NCBI RefSeq assembly: GCF_042477335.2
Contig: NC_091264.1
Coordinates: forward strand, 31,869,386-31,933,385
Direction: 5' to 3'
DNA length: 64,000 bases
DNA from: Ovis canadensis
Lineage: Eukaryota; Chordata; Mammalia; Artiodactyla; Bovidae
Below are positions 1-33,420 of this stretch, one piece after another. The notes beneath the pieces are model-generated. The model was not told where the DNA came from. It saw only the letters and a program-made list of their open reading frames with translations, and did no database searches. Both the position numbers and the translations under genes were made by a program. The first letter of the stretch is position 1. The number at the start of each line of letters is the position of its first letter.

Positions 1-3
1 TAG

Positions 4-22720
<22,717 letters not shown>

Positions 22721-22850
22721 GGGGCAGGACGCAGAGGCCACCAGAGCCCGGGGTCCCGGGTCAGGTGCGCACCACTGTCCCCGCACACAGTGGCAGGCGC
22801 CTGTGGCACCATCTTCTGTTCAGTGAATAAACTTTTTTTTTCATATACTT
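22721..22850 (+). terminator. CUL9: CUL9 3' UTR and polyadenylation signal
   Basis: A canonical AATAAA lies at 22826-22831, about 105 nt after the CUL9 stop codon, followed by a T-rich stretch. Cleavage is expected near 22845-22850. The 3' UTR would be short. The DNPH1 stop on the other strand is only about 510 nt further on, so the two genes are convergent. Confidence 0.8.
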
Positions 22851-23336
22851 CTCTGGAAGCAGACCGGTTTCCGCAAAGGGCCACTTCAGCTCCCCCTGCC
22901 ATCACACACAGCCAATCCTCCTCCTCCCCTGCTCTTTGCTCTAGGCATCCAGACATCCATCCTCAAAGCCCACAGCAGACAGCTGTGACTTACATTGATA
23001 AAGGGAAATAAGTGTCCTTGGTACTCAGCCCACAAGCCTCGGACCTAGCACAGGGACAGGAAGGAATGGTCACCCACCCCCGCCACAATCAGCTTCATCC
23101 AAACTCCTGAATGTTCCTGCAGGGAGCTTGAGCATGTTAGAAAGTCTCCTCCTCTTGGGGGCCTGTGGACCTTTAAAGGTCTCTACATGTTGAAGTTGAG
23201 GGGCGTGTTAGGATATAGGATATTATTGAGAACTGGACCTTCCTCTACCCACAGTGTGACATAATGTCAGGATTGTATACATGCCATGAATCAGTATTGG
23301 GGCTAAGAGCCAGGAGCCAAGTCTGGGGTCAGGAGA
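22851..23336. other. Convergent CUL9-DNPH1 intergenic gap
   Basis: About 490 nt between the two 3' ends. I see no gene or named repeat here. Confidence 0.55.
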
Positions 23337-23342
23337 ATTTAA
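23337..23342 (-). terminator. DNPH1: Candidate DNPH1 polyadenylation signal
   Basis: On the minus strand ATTAAA occurs about 20 nt after the DNPH1 stop codon (TTTAAT on the plus strand). It would give a very short 3' UTR. No better signal was noticed between here and the CUL9 end. Confidence 0.4.
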
Positions 23343-24034
23343 TAAAAACTGCGGTGAAGTCAAGCAGTTGGGTCAGGAGAGGCAGCCACCTGCTTAGGAT
23401 GATACGCCTCAAAGTATCGATCTAGCAGGGCCTCCACCTCTGCTTCCTCGTAGTCCCACACCTGGAACTTGGAGCCATCGGCTGCTCCCCGGATCATGGC
23501 TGAGAGCACTGGCAAGAAGGATGGGGGTGAAGGTGGCTCCCCCGCCACTTCCACGCTGCCCCCCCACAGTGCCCATTGCCCTTCCCTTTCTGGGGTGGGC
23601 ACTGCGCTCAGAGGCCCCCAAGGAAGGAGAAGAGGGCAGGGACCTCAGAGAGCTGGGAAAGGAGGCCAGGGCTGGGAGGCTCACCTCGGCCAGATTTTGG
23701 GCGAAACAGGCACAGGACTGGTTTGCGGAGGGCCACTGCCCGGCCCAGCTCATACCCTACCCCCAGAGAGGGCTGGGTCACTTCTGCCACAACCACTGGG
23801 AAGAAAGGAGACCAAGGCTCACCCTCGGGTTTGTGAAGGATACACGACACAGTCTGGCTGTGGTGAGAAGGGAACTTAGGGAGTCCCTTGGAGGCGGGGA
23901 GCCAGGCAGGTCCAGGGGATCTAGGACCCCAGGGGAGTTTGCAGGCAGGACGGGGGACCACTCACCATCTGCCTGCTGCAGCCAGGCCACGTCCCGATCA
24001 TGGATGAGCTTGTCGCCTCCAGCAGCCTCTTCCC

Positions 24035-25588
24035 CTGTGGTTGAGGGAAAGCTGGTCAGGGGCCCACCCTGGGCTTCAGTTCTTCTCCTCTGCCCTAGAC
24101 ACCCTCAGGCCCACCTTGCTCAGGGAACGGGAGGGGACAGAGAGATGGCCTCCAAGGGCCCACCCAACACTAGGCTTCTATGAATTAAGGAAATGGAAGA
24201 GCCTGCAAGGAAAATGCAGTCCTGTGCAGGGGGGTGGAATGTGACCAACGACAGGAGTGGTACAGGTGAGATGGAGGGACTCCCTGCGGGTCAGTGATCA
24301 GAGGTAGAGAGGAGGAGGAATCACATCCCAGGTGGGGACAGGCAGGAGGAGCAAGAGGCTGGCCCGCGCAAGGAACCTAGGGCCCCACAGGCTCTCAGGC
24401 TTTGGTGGGGGTGAGAACCACCTGAGAACCAGATCAACTACAAAGACCCAGGTATGGATGAGCCTGGACCGCTGACTGAGCTCTCCAGGTGATTCTCATA
24501 CCCAGGCGAGTTTGAGAATCACTGCCTGAAAGCAAAGTGTAACCAGTGGGAGGTGGTGTGAAGGCAGGGGAGATCCTGGGGTCACAGGGATCCCAGCTTT
24601 CCAGCTTGATTCGATGTCACCCACTGGGAACATGAGGGTCACATGCCCCAGAGCAGGGCAGAATAACTGGAGAGCTCCTTAAAAATGGACTCAAAGGTTT
24701 TATCCCAGAATCTGCATTTTCAACAAGCTCCCTCAGAACACTGTTGAGCACAGGCCCTTCCCAAAGCACCAGCAACTTCCTGATGCATCTTTTTAAAGAG
24801 GATGCCCCAGGGACTTCCCTGGTGACCCAGTCGTTAAGAATCTACCTGCCAAGGCAGAGTACATGGATTCCATCCCTGAACAGAGAAGATTCCACATGCC
24901 CGTCGTGGAGCAACTAAGCTCACAGGGCACAACTGCCAAACCCAGGCTCCTCAACAAAAGAGGTCACTGCAATGAGAAGCCCGTGCGCAGCAATGAAGAC
25001 CCAGGGCAGTCAAAAATCAAATTCAAATAAAGAGGTCTCTGAGAACTGCATCCCGGCTCTGCCCATGGGAGGGAAAAGGGGGACACACCCCTGAGGTTTT
25101 CTGAGAAGTGCGAGAGTTCTGGCACCCTTTCCGAAGTAGAAAACCAGCCAGGATAAGGGACTACCTCGCCGCAGGAGCAGGAGGCACTGGCAACAGTCTG
25201 ATCAGGGGATCTGAGAGAGACGGTGTTCTCAGGACCTGGGGTCTGTCGAGTCAAGGATACCTCTACGTGAAAGGGAAGCTTTGTGCTAGGTGAGAGAGAA
25301 GAGGTCAGCGCGGCCCCCTCCCATCCTGCTCCTACAAAAGCCTCCGGAAGGAGCCCAAGCAGTTCTCCACAAAGGACCCAAAAGGTCAAGACAGTACCAA
25401 TGCGGGGAGTGGGCTCCCGGGTCGGACGCACGCGGTCTGATCCCTGGCCGCAGTTCCTTCTCAGGTAGGTCCCCGCCCGGAGGTTCCCCGCCGGTGGGCG
25501 AGCCCAGCGGCACGGACTGAGCGCAGTTTCTGTCGAGGGGCCAGAGCCGCCCTCTCCTTCCCCGCCGCCCGCGCCCTGGCAGCCTCAC
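24035..25588. other. DNPH1 intron 1 with repeat relics
   Basis: 1.55 kb between the decayed exon 1 and exon 2 on the minus strand. 24475-24535 and 24655-24780 look like MER5A-type relics (CTCTCCAGGTGATTCTCATA; CAGAATCTGCATTTTCAACA). A CHR SINE fills 24809-25030. From about 25480 the sequence becomes GC- and CpG-rich. Confidence 0.55.
24809..25030 (+). mobile_element. CHR-type SINE
   Basis: Plus-orientation CHR SINE: GGGACTTCCCTGGTGACCCA at the start, ATTCCATCCCTGAACAGAGA in the box-B position, and an AAATTCAAATAAA A-rich end. Confidence 0.8.
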
Positions 25589-25830
25589 CGCTCACATCCT
25601 GCTCAGCAGCCGCCAGGGCTCAGAAAGAACCGCCCCGAAGCGCCGCAGCCGGGACACGATCCCTACGTCCGGCTCCCTGTCCTCGCGTCCGCCGCGGATG
25701 GTCCATCAGAACAGTGCCTGCGGGCTGGTTCCCGGCGCTCCAGCCGCCGCGCGCCCCTCTCCGCCCCCGGGGGCGCCCGCGGGCTACCAGCGCCCCGGCC
25801 CCACCCACCCGTCCTGCGGAGCCTTCCTTC
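25480..25830. promoter_or_regulatory. CpG-rich island at DNPH1 5' end
   Basis: Dense CG dinucleotides and high GC content surround the remnant of DNPH1 exon 1. This is the expected place of the DNPH1 promoter (minus strand). No TATA box is obvious. The island is still visibly CpG-rich, suggesting it stayed unmethylated in the germ line fairly recently. Confidence 0.6.
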
Positions 25831-26515
25831 CCGAGGGTCCACACCTGTGAATTGTTGACGCCAAGGATATGCACGTCTGGGGACCCAGCGCCTCCCGGGC
25901 TTCTTTAACACCGCCAGGCAGAAGGCGGGGTCCTTGCCTCCTCACTCATGGCCCCTTGCCGCCCCCAGGTTCCCCCATCTCTGCTAAAGGCGACTCCTTC
26001 CTCCGAGCTCCTCAGGTCCCAAACCTTGGAGTCAATTTTTACTCTTCCCTTTTCATCAGCTCCTATACCCAATCCGTCAGCAAATCCTACAGGTTCTCTC
26101 TTCCAAATATCTCCAAACTTTGAAGCCAGCCTGTGGAGCAGCCAGCCTTGGGTCAGCTCCCGGTTTCCCAGTAAAACCCCTCTGCCGACGCGGGGTTGTG
26201 GGTGAAGGGAAGAGTACAGATTACTGCCAGGCCCCAAAAGCAGGGAATTCAGGACAGGGGGCTCAAAACACCCAAACTCCCTGCTGGGGTACAAGAGAGC
26301 ATTTTTAAGGCCAGGTGAGGGCCGGGAGTCCCAGGGTATGGTATGTTCCTGCACAGTTGTCTGATTGGTTGATGCTGAGCTAACAGAGCCCTGTGTCAGG
26401 GGTTAAGGTTCCAGTAGGTCTGTGGGCCACGTGCTCATGGTCATCAGGTAGTTAATTTCTTCCATTTGGTGGGTGGTGGCTTGAGCATCTGCCAAGTACC
26501 TAGATACTATTATCT

Positions 26516-26564
26516 AGGTACTTCAGAGAGGAGCTAAAGCAGAGGATTTGGGAGAGGGGTCTGG
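26516..26564. repeat. Left direct repeat flanking BovB
   Basis: A 49-nt stretch starting aggtacttcagagaggagct, repeated with only two mismatches at 27836-27884. It looks like a long target-site duplication made when the BovB between them inserted. Confidence 0.8.
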
Positions 26565-27835
26565 CTTGGGTGGTGGTTGTTCAGTCGCTCAGTCTTTGGA
26601 ACCCCATAGACTGCAGCACACCAGGCCTCCCTGTCCTTCACCATCTCCCAGAGCTTGCTCAAATTCATGTCCATGGAGTCGGTAATGCCATCCCACCATC
26701 TCGTCCTCTGTCGTCCCCTTCTCCTCCTGCCTTCAGTCTTTCCCGCCATCAGAGTCTTTTCTCACGAGTTCTTCACATCAGGTGGTCAAAGTATTGGAGC
26801 TTCAGCATCAGTCCTTCCAATGAATATTCAGGACTGATTTCCTTTTTTAGGATTGACTGGTTTGATCTCCAGCTGTCCAAGGGACTCTCAAGAGTCTTCT
26901 CAAACATCACAGTTGAAAAACATCAGTTCTTCAGCACTCAACCTTCTTTATGGTCCAACTCTCACATTCATACATGACTACTGGAAAAATCATAGCTTTG
27001 ACTATATGGACCTTTGTTGGCAAAGTTTTGTCTTTGCTTTTTAATATGCTGTCTAGCTTAGTCACAGCTTTTCTTCCAAGGAGTAAGTGTCTTTTAATTT
27101 CATGACTGTAGTCACCATCTGCAGTGATTTTGGAGTCCAAGAAAATAAAGTCTGTCACTGTTTCCATTGTTTCACCATCTATTTGCCATGAAGTGATGGG
27201 ACCAGACGCCATGACCTTAGTTTTTTGAATGTTGAGTTTTAAGCCAGCTTTTTCACTCTCTTTCACTTTCATAAAGAGGCTCTTCAGTTCCTCTTTGCTT
27301 TCTGCCATAAGGGTAGTGTCATCTGCATACCTGAGGTTATTGATATTTCTCCTGCAGTATTGACTCCAGTTTGTGCTTCATCCAGTCTGGCATTTTGCAT
27401 GATGTACTCTGCATATAAGTTAAATAAGCAGGGTGAAAATATACAGCCTTGATGTACTCCTTCCCCAATTTTGAACGAGTCCATTGCTCCGTGTTCAGTT
27501 CTAACTGTTGCTTCTTGATCTGCATACAGGTTTCTCAGGAGGCAGATAAGGTGGTCTGGGATTCCCATCTCTTTACAAATTTTGCAGAGTTGTGATCCAC
27601 ACAGTCAAAGGCTTTAGTGTAGTGAATGAAACAGAAGAAGATGCTTTTCTGGAATTTTCTTGCTTTTTCTATGATCCAACGGATGTTGGCAATTTAATCT
27701 CTGGTTCCTCTCTGCCTTTTCTAAATCAGGCTTGAACATCTGGAAGTTCTTGGTTCACGTACTGTTGAAGCCTAGCTTGGAGAATTTTGAGCATTACTTT
27801 GCTAGCATGTGAAATGACTGCAATTGTGCAGTAGT
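26565..27835 (-). mobile_element. BovB (RTE) LINE, 5'-truncated
   Basis: On the minus strand the element encodes pieces of an RTE-clade reverse transcriptase. A segment with KAFDCVDHNKL-like residues lies near 27600. MGIPDHLICLLRNLYADQEA starts at 27568. The YADD catalytic region lies around 27315-27335, followed by a long C-terminal stretch (26931-27308). The parts fall in different frames, so the copy is dead. The 3' tail at 26570-26640 (plus strand GTTGTTCAGTCGCTCAGTCT) is the normal BovB end. It is 1.27 kb against about 3.2 kb for a full element, so 5'-truncated. Confidence 0.93.
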
Positions 27836-27884
27836 AGGTACTTCACAGAGGAGCTAAAGCAGAGGATTTGGGAGGGGGGTCTGG
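27836..27884. repeat. Right direct repeat flanking BovB
   Basis: Second copy of the 49-nt flank (aggtacttcacagaggagct onward), exactly 1,320 bp from the first. Confidence 0.8.
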
Positions 27885-28029
27885 CCCTGGAAAACCCAAT
27901 AAGGTCCTGGAGGGGAACACACCCTCCACCTCCACTGCCGCCCCCTCCTCCAAGCCTCCACCACCTCTCTCAGCCTCCCCACAGTACACCCCCTTTCCTG
28001 CTACACAGTCTGGTCTCCAGCAGGGGGAC

Positions 28030-28810
28030 CTGTAAACCCAGAAGTTAGGTCATGACCCTCTTCGGCCAAACCTCCAAAGGCTCCCATCTCACTTGGGGTA
28101 AAACCCCAACCCCCTCAGGGGTTCAGCAGCCCCCCAGGACCTGGCGCCTCTCTCACCTCTGTCATCCCAGCTCCTTGAGCCTCAGCGTCTGTTCCGCAGC
28201 CATGCTGCCTCTTCCTCAAGCTGGGCATGTTCTTGCCTCAGATCCTCAGCATTGGCTGTCCTCTGGAGCCCTTTTCAGGCTTCCCAGGTGGTGCTAGTGG
28301 TAAAGAACCCATCTGTTGATGCAGGAGACTTGAAAAACACAACTTCAGTCCCTGGGTCAGGAAGATGTCCTGGAGGAGGGCATGGCAACCCACTCCAGTA
28401 TTCTTGCCTGGAGAATCCCATGGACTGAGGAGCCTGGTGGGCTACAGTCCATGGGGTTGCATAGAGTTGCACATGACTGAGGTGCCTGAGCAGGCAGGAG
28501 CCTTTTTCTCCCAGAGCGGTCCCCGGTCACTCCCTCTCCTCCTTCGAGTCTGTTCAGGTTACCTTCCTGAGCACCCTCTTCAATGTGGCAGCCTCCCATC
28601 CCCGCCACCCTCCTCCGCCTGGTCTCTTCTCACTACCATATAATTGATTAATTTTGTTGCATGTCTTTCTCTACCCAGTAGAAGGTAAGTCCCCAAGAAG
28701 GCAGACATTTTTCTCTGCTGACTGCTATATTCCCATCTTCTAGAGCTGTACCTAGGCTGTAGGAAACACTCACCAGATGTTTGTTGAATGACTGAGAGGA
28801 TGAAACGAGC
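28030..28810 (+). mobile_element. L2 LINE fossil split by a Bov-tA
   Basis: The 3' region of an L2 in plus orientation. 28495-28810 ends with GTCCCCAAGAAGGCAGACAT, then GAGCTGTACCTAGGCTGTAG and the typical TTTGTTGAATGACTGAGAGG end. The 5' half (about 28030-28275) continues the same element before the Bov-tA insertion. Confidence 0.6.
28276..28492 (+). mobile_element. Bov-tA SINE inside the L2
   Basis: Full ruminant Bov-tA pattern: GGCTTCCCAGGTGGTGCTAG, then CATGGCAACCCACTCCAGTA, TTCTTGCCTGGAGAATCCCA and a CCATGGGGTTGC end with ACATGACTGAG. Confidence 0.9.
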
Positions 28811-29827
28811 AGCTGTGTTTGGTGGCACTTTGTAATCTGCTCAGCCCTAAGCTAATCGGATGGAAGCAGGATCTGCAGGGAGCCAGGCAAACGCATCGTG
28901 TCTCACTTCTAAGAACAATTTTCATTTTCCAATGAAAATTACACAAACTTAGGACAATAATTTCAAAAGTAATGAGACACAATTATCATTTTTTTTAAAA
29001 TCCAAGGACACAAAGAGAAGGCAAAGAAATCTTAGACTACCTGTGTCCTCTGATGGGCTCAGTGCTTAAGATAAGACCATGGGGAAATGTGTGCACAGCT
29101 GTGCACCAGCGCTCCTGGCACCTTCTCACACACAGTCACACACGCACCCTTAGGAGGTGGGCCCCAGGGGCCAGAGATCTTGAGGGCGCCTTCCTCACCC
29201 TCCTCACCCTCAGTCACACTGTCCTGCGGTTCTTGCCTCCCAGGAGGAGCACATGCACGTAGAGACAAAGCATCTTGCTTCCGCCTCTGTGTCTTCAAGA
29301 AAAGAAGCCAGCCTCCATCTCCTTAGTACCCACACTTCCAAGGGGCCTGGCATCCCTGTTCCACCTCAGGCTGAAGGAGAAAGAGGAGAGGGGTATTTTG
29401 TCTGTTTCTCCAGGTGGGAAACAAGGCCCTGCGATTGAATCTTTGCCCACAGCTGAGGTGGTCAGGATGCAGAGCCAGCCATGGCTGGCCGCTCAGATCC
29501 TCGGCTCAGTGCAGAGGCCTGAGTTGGAGGGATGGGGCACTAAGTGACGGGAGCGGGGAGCCAGGGTGGTGTGCAGGTCAGTGTATCCAACTTATGTCCT
29601 AGTACCAGGAACAGAAGAGTACCCAGTGCATGACTGCAGTTAGATGAAATGTCCGGAAAGGGTGTGTTTAGAGAAACAGAAAGCAGACTATGGAGGGCTG
29701 GGCTGGGAGTGGGAGTTGGCTGCAGGGAGAATTTAGCAGAATTACACCAGTAATTGATAAATCAAATGGAAAAACAATTAGTAAGGATATAGAACATTTG
29801 AAAACTAAAACTATAACAAATGTCTTG
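28811..29827. other. Intergenic stretch, nothing firm
   Basis: About 1 kb with no gene. Small ORFs on both strands have no recognisable product. A short AT-rich L1-like remnant may lie at 29740-29825. Confidence 0.5.
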
Positions 29828-30135
29828 CTCAGTTCAGTTCAGTCCGAGTCTTTGCAACCCCATGGATTGCAGCACGCCAGGCCTCCCTGTCCTCCCTGTT
29901 GCCAACTCCCAGAGCTTGCTCAAACTCATATCCATCAAATCAGTGATGCCATCCAACCATCTCATCCTCTGTCGTCCCCTTCTCCTCCCACCTTCAATCT
30001 TTCCCAGCATCAGGGTCTTTTCAAATGAGTCAGTTCTTCGTATCAGGTGGCCAGAGTACTGGAGTTTCAGCTTCAGCATGGGTCCTTCCAATGAATATTC
30101 AGGACTGATTTCCTTTAGGATGGACTAGTTGGATC
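29828..30135 (-). mobile_element. BovB 3'-end fragment
   Basis: About 300 bp of BovB 3' sequence in minus orientation: CCTTCCAATGAATATTCAGG at one end and GTTCAGTTCAGTCCGAGTCT at the other, with GCAGCACGCCAGGCCTCCCT between. Confidence 0.88.
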
Positions 30136-30664
30136 TTGCTTGCTAACAAGTATCAATTATTGGGGTAATTTTGTCAAATCCTCCCTTTGACAGTGAATTA
30201 AAATTTTTTTCCTATAATTTTAACTATTTTTATTTTGTATTCTGAGACTAGTAGGTGAATACAAGTTCTGAGTGGTATCCTTTTTTGTCCTTATAAAGTT
30301 TGACCCACTTTATAAAATTCTTTTGGACTCATATATTTTTACACCTTTTGTTCAACCTTTCTGTGTTCCAAATGCATCTTTAGTAAGCAGCCTATATTTA
30401 CATTTTTAAAAAGCTGATGGTCTGTTAATTAATGAACTTCATCCATTCTTATTTATTGTGATTCCTTACAGGTTTGGAAGCTTTCCCTATTATCTTCTTT
30501 TGTCCTTTATATTTAGTATACTTCCCTGCCACCGCCCCCCCCCAACCGCCATGCTTCCTTTGTTTGTTATGCTTCTCTTAAGTGGATTATTTTTTAAATA
30601 TTTCAGTAACTGAAGAAGGCTTGTAGCTTCTTCCTGCTTTTCATTTTCTTTGTTTTATAATTCC
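30136..30664. mobile_element. AT-rich probable L1 stretch
   Basis: AT-rich, with TTTGTCCTTTATATTTAGTA-like phrases resembling an antisense L1 ORF2 region. Mutated beyond assignment by eye. Confidence 0.35.
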
Positions 30665-31001
30665 ATTAATTTATATATTTTTGGCTGTGCTGGGTCTTGA
30701 TTTTTTCTCGGGCTTCCCTCTAGTTGCAGCAATCAGGGGCTATTCTCCAGTTGTGGTGCTCAGACTTCTGGTTGCTGTGGCTTCTGTTATGGAGCATGGG
30801 CTCTAAGTGAGCAGGCTTCAGCAGCCATGGGACATGGGCTCAGTAGTTGCAGCTCCCAGGTTCTAGAGCATGGCTCAATAGTTGCTGTGCATGGGCTTAA
30901 TTGCTCCTCAGCATGTGAGATCTTCCCAGATCAAGGATCAAATCTACGTCTCCTGCACTCTCAGGCAGATCCTTCATGCCTGAGCCGCCAGGGAAGCCCC
31001 T
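30665..31001 (-). mobile_element. CHR-type SINE
   Basis: Minus CHR SINE: TTTTGGCTGTGCTGGGTCTT at one end, repeated AGTTGCAG motifs, and TGCCTGAGCCGCCAGGGAAG at the other. Confidence 0.82.
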
Positions 31002-31004
31002 TAA

Positions 31005-31795
31005 GTGGGCTTTTAAGTTGAGAGATAATTGACATGTTACATTTTGTTAGTTTCAGGTATATAATGATATGATACACCTGTGTATTTTGAAATGATCACC
31101 ACAATAAGTTTAGTTCATGCCCATTACCACACATAGTCACAGATTTCTTTATTGTGTTGAGAGCTTTTAAGATCTATCCTGTTCAGTTCAGTTCAGTTGT
31201 TCAGTCGTGTCCGACTCTTTGTGACCCCATGGACTGCAGCACGCCAGGGTTCCCTGTCCATCACCAACTCTCAGCACTTGCTCAAACTCGTGTCCATCGA
31301 GTCAGTAATGCCATCCAATCACCTCGTCCTCTGTCATCTCCTTCTCTTCCTGCCTTTAGTTTTTCCCAGTATCAGGGTCTTTTCCAATGAGTCAGTTCTT
31401 CACATCAGGTGGCCAAAGTATTGGAGTTTCAGTTTCAGCATCAATCCTTCCAATGAATATTCAGGACTGATTCCCTTTAGGATTGACTGGTTTGATCTTG
31501 CAGTCCAAGGGATTCTCAAGAGTCTTCTCCAACACCACAGTTCAAATGCATCAGTTCTTCAGCACTCAGCTTTCTTTAAGGTCCAACTCTCATATCCATA
31601 CATGACTGCTGGAAAAACCATAGCTTTGACTATATGGACCTTTGTCAGCAAAATAATGTCCAACTTTAGCAAATTTCAAGTATATAATACAGTTTGTTAA
31701 CAACAGTCACCATTACCAGGACTTAGTCATCTTATTATCGGAAGTTTCTACCTTTTGACCACCTCAACTCACTTCACCCACCACCACACCCCACT
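31005..31795 (-). mobile_element. L1 3' fragment interrupted by BovB
   Basis: Flanking halves 31005-31178 (GAGATAATTGACATGTTACA, GTTTCAGGTATATAATGATA) and 31660-31795 (ATTTCAAGTATATAATACAG, ACAGTCACCATTACCAGGAC) are consecutive parts of one L1, separated by the BovB fragment at 31180-31660. Confidence 0.65.
31180..31660 (-). mobile_element. BovB 3'-end fragment nested in L1
   Basis: About 480 bp of BovB in minus orientation, starting GTTCAGTTCAGTTCAGTTGT and ending near TATATGGACCTTTGTCAGCA. A small open stretch (31197-31700) is only a translation of this repeat and its flank. Confidence 0.9.
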
Positions 31796-32012
31796 CTGAA
31801 AGTGAAAGTGGAGTTGCTCAGTCGTGCCTGACTCTGTGATCCTTTGGACTGTGGCCCACCAGGCTCCTCTGTCCATGGGATTTTCCAGGTAAGAATACTG
31901 AAGTGGGTTGCCATTTCCTTCTCCAGGAGATCTTCCAGACCCAGGGATCAAACTCAGGTCTCCAGAATTGCAGGCAGACTCTTTACTGTCTGAGCCATCA
32001 GGGAATCCCCCC
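31796..32012 (-). mobile_element. Bov-tA SINE
   Basis: Minus Bov-tA: GAAAGTGAAAGTGGAGTTGC at one end, AAGAATACTGAAGTGGGTTG in the middle, and the reverse box-B region CCCAGGGATCAAACTCAGGT. Confidence 0.9.
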
Positions 32013-32024
32013 ACTTCTGGTAAC

Positions 32025-33195
32025 TACCAATCTTTTCTCTGTGTCTGTGATGCCTTTTTTTTTTTTTCAGATGTGACATATAAGTGACTTGATACACTAT
32101 TTGTACTATTCTGTCTGACTTAGTTCACTCAGTTTAATGCCTTCAAATTCCATCCATGTTGCTGGGACTGGCTGGATTTCTTTTTCCATGGTTGAATAAT
32201 ATTCCATTGTACACACCCACAATCTTTACCAACAGTTCACAAGGGTTCCCTTTTTTTCATATCCTCACCAACACTTGTTATTTCTTGTCTTTTAATTAAT
32301 TATTTTTTGGTCTGTACTGCACGTCCTGTCCAGGGACTGATCCCAGGTCCATGGCAGTGAAAGTTCAGAGTTCTAACCACTGGACTGCCAGGGAACTCCC
32401 TCTTGTCTTTTTGATAACACCCATCCTGCCAAGTGTGAGGTAGCATCTCATTGTGGTTTTGATTTGCATTTCCCTGAGTTGGCGGCAATCAGGGGCTACT
32501 CTCTAGTTGCTGTGCTTGGGCTTCTGGTTGCCGTGGCTTTTCCTGTCGCAGAGCATGGGCTCTAGGTGAGCAGGCTTCAACAGCTGTGGCACATGGGCTC
32601 AGCAATTGCAGCTCCCAGGTTCTAGAGCACAGGTTCAATAGTTGCTGTGCACAGGCTTAATTGCTTCTCGACATGTTAGGCACCTTTTCACATACATGTT
32701 GGCCATTTACATGTCTTCTTTGGAAAAGTGTCTATTCAAATTCTCTGCCCACTTTTAAAAAATATTTTCAATTCAATTAATTAATTAGTTGTCTGCACTG
32801 GGTCTTCATTACTGCACACAGGTTTTCTTTAGTTGCGGGGCATTGGGGCTATTCTTCTTGCAGTGCAGAGGCTTCTTGCTGTGGCTTCTTTTGTTGCAGA
32901 GCACAGACTCTAGGGCACTTGGGCATAGTAGTTGTGGCACATGGGTTTAGCTGTCCCGCAGCATGTGGAATCTTCTGGGACCAGGGATCGAACCTGTGTA
33001 CCCTGCATTGGCAGGTGGATTTTAACCACTGGACCACCAGGGAAGTCTCCTCTACCCCTTTTTAAATTGGACTTTTAAAAGTTGTATGAATTCTGTGTAT
33101 TTTTTAGATATTAGCCCCTTATCAGATATATGATTTGCGATATTTTCTCCCACTTTGTAGATTGCCTTTTCATCTTGTTGATGGTTCCCTTCGCA
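32025..33195 (-). mobile_element. L1 broken by three CHR SINE pieces
   Basis: Minus L1 segments at 32025-32285 (TTCCATCCATGTTGCTGGGA, AATATTCCATTGTACACACC), 32402-32482 (GATTTGCATTTCCCTGAGTT), 32680-32765 and 33055-33195 (GATATTAGCCCCTTATCAGA) keep their natural order. Between them lie CHR SINE pieces at about 32290-32401, 32483-32680 and 32770-33048. Confidence 0.75.
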
Positions 33196-33199
33196 GTAT

Positions 33200-33420
33200 G
33201 TTGAAAAGTGAAAGTGTTAGCTGCTCAGTTGTGTCTGACTCTTTGCAACCCCATGGACTTCTGTAGCCCATCAGGCTGTTCTGTTCATGGTATTCTCCAG
33301 GCAAGAATACTGCAGTGGGTAGCCATTTCCTTTCTCCAGGGGCTCTTCCTGACCCAGGGATCGAACCCTGGTCTCCTGCATTGCAGGCAAATTCTTTACC
33401 ATCTGACCCATCGGTGAAGT
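33200..33420 (-). mobile_element. Bov-tA SINE
   Basis: Minus Bov-tA: AAAAGTGAAAGTGTTAGCTG, CAGGCAAGAATACTGCAGTG, reverse box B CCCAGGGATCGAACCCTGGT. Confidence 0.9.

Larger units (their letters stand above)
23337..25760 (-). pseudogene. DNPH1: DNPH1 (RCL) locus, exon 1 decayed
   Basis: DNPH1 hydrolyses the N-glycosidic bond of 2'-deoxynucleoside 5'-monophosphates. On the minus strand three exons read cleanly. 24034-23966 gives GEEAAGGDKLIHDRDVAWLQ plus QAD. 23795-23685 gives VVAEVTQPSLGVGYELGRAV through FRPKSGR. 23508-23360 gives LSAMIRGAADGSKFQVWDYE to the end ASPDPTA and a stop. Splice sites and phases fit, and the active-site Asp (QQAD) and Glu (GYELG) are kept. Exon 1 should end at 25589, where the donor GTGAGG and the correct phase survive. 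Its body (about 25750-25589) shows IRGGRED and IVSRLRRFG in one frame, but TGA replaces the expected Cys codon and the preceding Tyr codon is missing. A one-base loss near 25615 shifts the frame before LAAAE, and there is no start codon in place. In the donor frame TGA lies at 25622-25620, so no open frame joins exon 1 to exon 2. Either a pseudogene, or a gene using an unseen first exon. Confidence 0.75.

Noticed and set aside
26931-27568. Possible active reverse transcriptase gene
   Set aside because: The element is 5'-truncated and split among frames; a dead BovB copy.
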